Shown: piece after piece, positions 61,823 to 64,000 of the stretch | How positions within the stretch are numbered: position 1 is the first letter of the stretch | Layout: every line of letters begins with the position of its first letter | Assembly (NCBI GenBank): GCA_963823845.1 | Contig: CAWGND010000014.1 | Location: 248,001-312,000, forward strand | Length of the DNA stretch: 64,000 nucleotides | Direction: 5' to 3' | Source of the DNA: Alloacidobacterium sp963823845 | GTDB taxonomy: Bacteria; Acidobacteriota; Terriglobia; Terriglobales; Acidobacteriaceae | Program-made: the position numbers and the translations under genes | The notes under the pieces: model-generated | What the model was told of the DNA's origin: nothing | What the model saw: the letters and a program-made list of their open reading frames with translations, nothing else | The model's database searches: none

Positions 61823-63364
61823 TTATCGTTGAATCGAATAGTCACCCTTGGCTGGTTTGCTCGATACCTGTGCGGGCGTGGGCAATTCTGTAAGATCCCA
61901 TCCGCCTCCGAGTGCCTGAATCAACTCGATTGAGGCGACGGCCTCCTGAATTTGGAGCGTCACGAGCGACTCCTGGTCCGAAAGCAATGTGACCTGCGCG
62001 GTTGTGACGAGGAGGTAAGGATCGATGCCAGTTTGAAACCGAGTCATTTCGAGGTCAAGGGTGGTTTGCTCAGCCTCGACGGCTTCACGCTGCTTGATGA
62101 CCTGCTGAGAAAGAATACGGCTCGCCGCCAGATAGTCCTCAACCTGCTGGAAAGCTGTGAGGACAGTCTGACGATAGATGGCGACATCGGCGTTGTAGGT
62201 CGCTTCGTACTGGTGGAGCTCGGCGCGATAAAGACCGCCGTCGAAGAGGAGCTGGGAGGTATTAGCCCCGATGGACCAGAATCGGCTGGGCCAGTCAAAC
62301 CAGTGGGTGAAGGTTGTTGCCTCGAAGGCCCCGGCGGCGGAGAGCGTGACAGAGGGGAAAAAAGCTCCGTAGCCGATGCCAATAGTGGCGTTCGCTTCAG
62401 CCACGGTACGTTCGGCGGCAGCAACGTCAGGGCGACGTTCCAACAGCTGGGAAGGAACGCCAGTAGGAATTGGTGGGGGCACGATAAGCAGGGGTTTTAC
62501 CGCGATAGAAAAATCAGAGGCAGGCTTGCCCAGGAGCGTGGCAATGGCATGCTCATACTGCGCACGCAACACTCCGACATTTAATGCGGCAGACTCGGCG
62601 CTTTTAAGAGTGCTCTCTGCAGCGGCCACGGATAAGTAGTCGTTGATGCCGGTGTCATATAGCGTCTTGTTGAGTTCAAGAGCTTTTTTGTCAGACTCAA
62701 CAGTGTCGTTGAGTACTTTCTCCAAAGCATCCTGCCCGCGAAGTTGAAAGTAGGTCTCGGCGAGAGTTGCTTGTTCGAGCAACCTTTCATTTTCGAGGTC
62801 ACCTGCGCTCACTTGGGCACCGAACTCCGCCTCGCGAACCTCATTACGGATTTTCCCGAAGAAATCGGGGGTCCAGGAGACATCCAGTGGAAAAGACCAT
62901 ATGGAGGCGGTGGACCCAGCATTGGCTGTGGAACTACGTCCGAGGTTTCCTGAGGTCTTGGAGCGGTTCCAGGAGGGACCGGTCGTGATTGTCGGCCAGT
63001 ATTGAGCGCGGGCCTCGCGAACCATTGCGCGCGCCGCCATGAAGTTCTCAAAGTACTGTTTAATGTTCTGATTGTTGATGTCCAGCTGCTCTTCATACCC
63101 ATTCAGCTCAGGGTCATGAAAGATCTCCCACCATTTGCCGCGAAGCATTCCTTCCTGTGGACTGGCGACTTTCCAGCCTTCGGTGTTCTGAAAATTGACC
63201 GTCGATTCTTTGTAGGACTTTGCAGCCAAAGGCGGAGGAGCGGGCGCATGATATTTCGGCCCGGGCGTGCAGGCAGCGAGCAGAGAACAAATCACAAGTA
63301 CACTGCCCACCGAAGGCAGGTGATGAAGTCGCAAGCGAGTCCTTTTGTGGAGAGGCGATGTCAT
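61823..63364 (-). CDS. Outer-membrane efflux lipoprotein (NodT/OprM family)
   Basis: A 513-aa TolC-like protein. The lipoprotein signal has the box SLLAACTPGPKY. Two OEP repeats follow, with coiled-coil regions (EQATLAETYFQLRGQDALEKVL, in parts; RPDVAAAERTVAEANATIGI) and SNIGANTSQLLFDGG-like segments. It forms the outer-membrane channel of a tripartite pump. Its start overlaps the RND pump stop by 4 bp, so it is co-transcribed with it. The 61590-61822 gap shows no gene. Confidence 0.9.
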   Translation of the reverse strand: MTSPLHKRTRLRLHHLPSVGSVLVICSLLAACTPGPKYHAPAPPPLAAKSYKESTVNFQNTEGWKVASPQEGMLRGKWWEIFHDPELNGYEEQLDINNQNIKQYFENFMAARAMVREARAQYWPTITTGPSWNRSKTSGNLGRSSTANAGSTASIWSFPLDVSWTPDFFGKIRNEVREAEFGAQVSAGDLENERLLEQATLAETYFQLRGQDALEKVLNDTVESDKKALELNKTLYDTGINDYLSVAAAESTLKSAESAALNVGVLRAQYEHAIATLLGKPASDFSIAVKPLLIVPPPIPTGVPSQLLERRPDVAAAERTVAEANATIGIGYGAFFPSVTLSAAGAFEATTFTHWFDWPSRFWSIGANTSQLLFDGGLYRAELHQYEATYNADVAIYRQTVLTAFQQVEDYLAASRILSQQVIKQREAVEAEQTTLDLEMTRFQTGIDPYLLVTTAQVTLLSDQESLVTLQIQEAVASIELIQALGGGWDLTELPTPAQVSSKPAKGDYSIQR

Positions 63365-64000
63365 AACGCGGCTTCGCCTTCGTGATGGAATGTGTCGCGA
63401 TGCTTACCCTGGGCGCGAAGACGGAGGCGATCGAGATACAGATAGACAACCGGCGTCGTGTAGAGAGTGAGCAACTGGCTCATGATGAGCCCGCCGACAA
63501 TCGTGATGCCCAGGGGCCGCCGCAACTCCGATCCGGTGCCGGTGCCGAAAGCCAGCGGCAGCGCGCCGAAGAGAGCAGCCATGGTCGTCATCAGAATCGG
63601 GCGGAAGCGCAACAGGCAGGCCTGGAAGATCGCGTCGGCGGTCGTCTTCCCGTGCTCGCGCTCTTCCATGAGCGCAAAATCGATCATCATGATGGCGTTC
63701 TTCTTCACAATGCCAATGAGCAGGATGATGCCAATGATGGAGATGACATTGAGATCGATCTTGAAGAGCATCAACGCAAGGATTGCGCCAACACTGGCCG
63801 ATGGCAGCGTGGAAATGATGGTGAGTGGATGCATGAGGCTTTCGTAAAGGATGCCGAGAACGATATACACGGCCAGCAGGGCCGTAAGTATTAGATAGGG
63901 TTCAGTGCTAAGTGATTGCTGGTATGCCTGGAGTGTTCCGGCGAAGAATCCGTGAATGGTCTCCGGAGTGCCGAGGGCGTTCTGCATCACCTGGATGCGT
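63361..64000 (-). CDS. RND efflux pump permease, C-terminal part
   Basis: An open frame of about 213 residues continues beyond the window edge. It contains the last membrane helices of an HAE1-type RND transporter (LTALLAVYIVLGILYES, NVISIIGIILLIGIVKKNAIMMIDFA, in parts; LTTMAALFGALPLAFGTG, GGLIMSQLLTLYTTPVVYLYLDR). The usual IGIVKKNAI motif is kept. The substrate range is unknown. It precedes the outer-membrane factor in one operon. Confidence 0.9.
   Translation of the reverse strand, partial: RIQVMQNALGTPETIHGFFAGTLQAYQQSLSTEPYLILTALLAVYIVLGILYESLMHPLTIISTLPSASVGAILALMLFKIDLNVISIIGIILLIGIVKKNAIMMIDFALMEEREHGKTTADAIFQACLLRFRPILMTTMAALFGALPLAFGTGTGSELRRPLGITIVGGLIMSQLLTLYTTPVVYLYLDRLRLRAQGKHRDTFHHEGEAAL

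Noticed and set aside
1..64000. CRISPR array, prophage or plasmid origin
   Set aside because: I saw no regular spaced repeats, no phage structural genes and no replication gene or iterons.

Overview
The window looks like Acidobacteriota (Terriglobia/Acidobacteriaceae type). The pointers are a 1,097-aa TonB receptor with an N-terminal carboxypeptidase-regulatory-like domain, a winged-helix/TPR regulator, twin-arginine ferritin-like and metallophosphoesterase proteins, DUF6632/DUF6629-type membrane proteins and a PknB-type kinase fused to an FGE-sulfatase domain. This is inferred from protein families only; no rRNA is present.

Layout. (1) 1-10.7 kb: an L-fucose-type sugar locus. A TonB receptor and a TPR protein (minus) face a GntR regulator, SDR dehydrogenase, L-fuconate dehydratase and fuconolactonase (plus), with a sugar mutarotase between. 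A PQQ dehydrogenase behind them carries a one-base frameshift just before its haem site. Four AAG-NN-CTT sites lie in the control regions. (2) 10.8-21.3 kb: an ECF sigma/anti-sigma operon that also encodes a Tat metallophosphoesterase, a haem-binding protein and a c-type cytochrome, followed by exported redox and surface proteins (di-haem oxidoreductase, lactonase-like propeller, ferritin-like protein). (3) 21.4-44 kb: accessory and decaying DNA. It holds gene remnants, an IS630 element, a 170-bp MITE in two copies plus a relic, a small inversion, a second diverged copy of the phosphoesterase/haem/cytochrome cassette, a second ECF sigma factor, a histidine kinase, a membrane ferredoxin reductase, a phosphoacceptor-less receiver protein and a tRNA-Asn 3' fragment. 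(4) 44-61.6 kb: a phospho-signalling and envelope block: triple-FHA/ABCG transporter, PP2C phosphatase, a group II intron, a five-gene operon ending in an exported caspase-PEGA-TPR protein, and a convergent pair encoding a DUF4384-like protein and the kinase-FGE fusion. (5) 61.8-64 kb: an outer-membrane efflux factor and the C-terminal part of an RND pump.

Two signals tie genes together. The strongest is GGAATAAA-N12-CAGTT, which occurs seven times exactly and once with one change, always with the same spacing, mostly upstream of exported redox or secreted genes, including the operon that encodes the ECF sigma factor. It is probably that sigma factor's promoter and defines a local regulon. 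The second is the caspase/kinase/phosphatase/FHA block, which may form an undescribed envelope signalling module.

Several genes carry single-base indels in short homopolymers (PQQ dehydrogenase, CNB-thioredoxin reductase, second haem-binding copy, repeat fragment). Whether these are real decay or sequencing error cannot be settled from the sequence alone.
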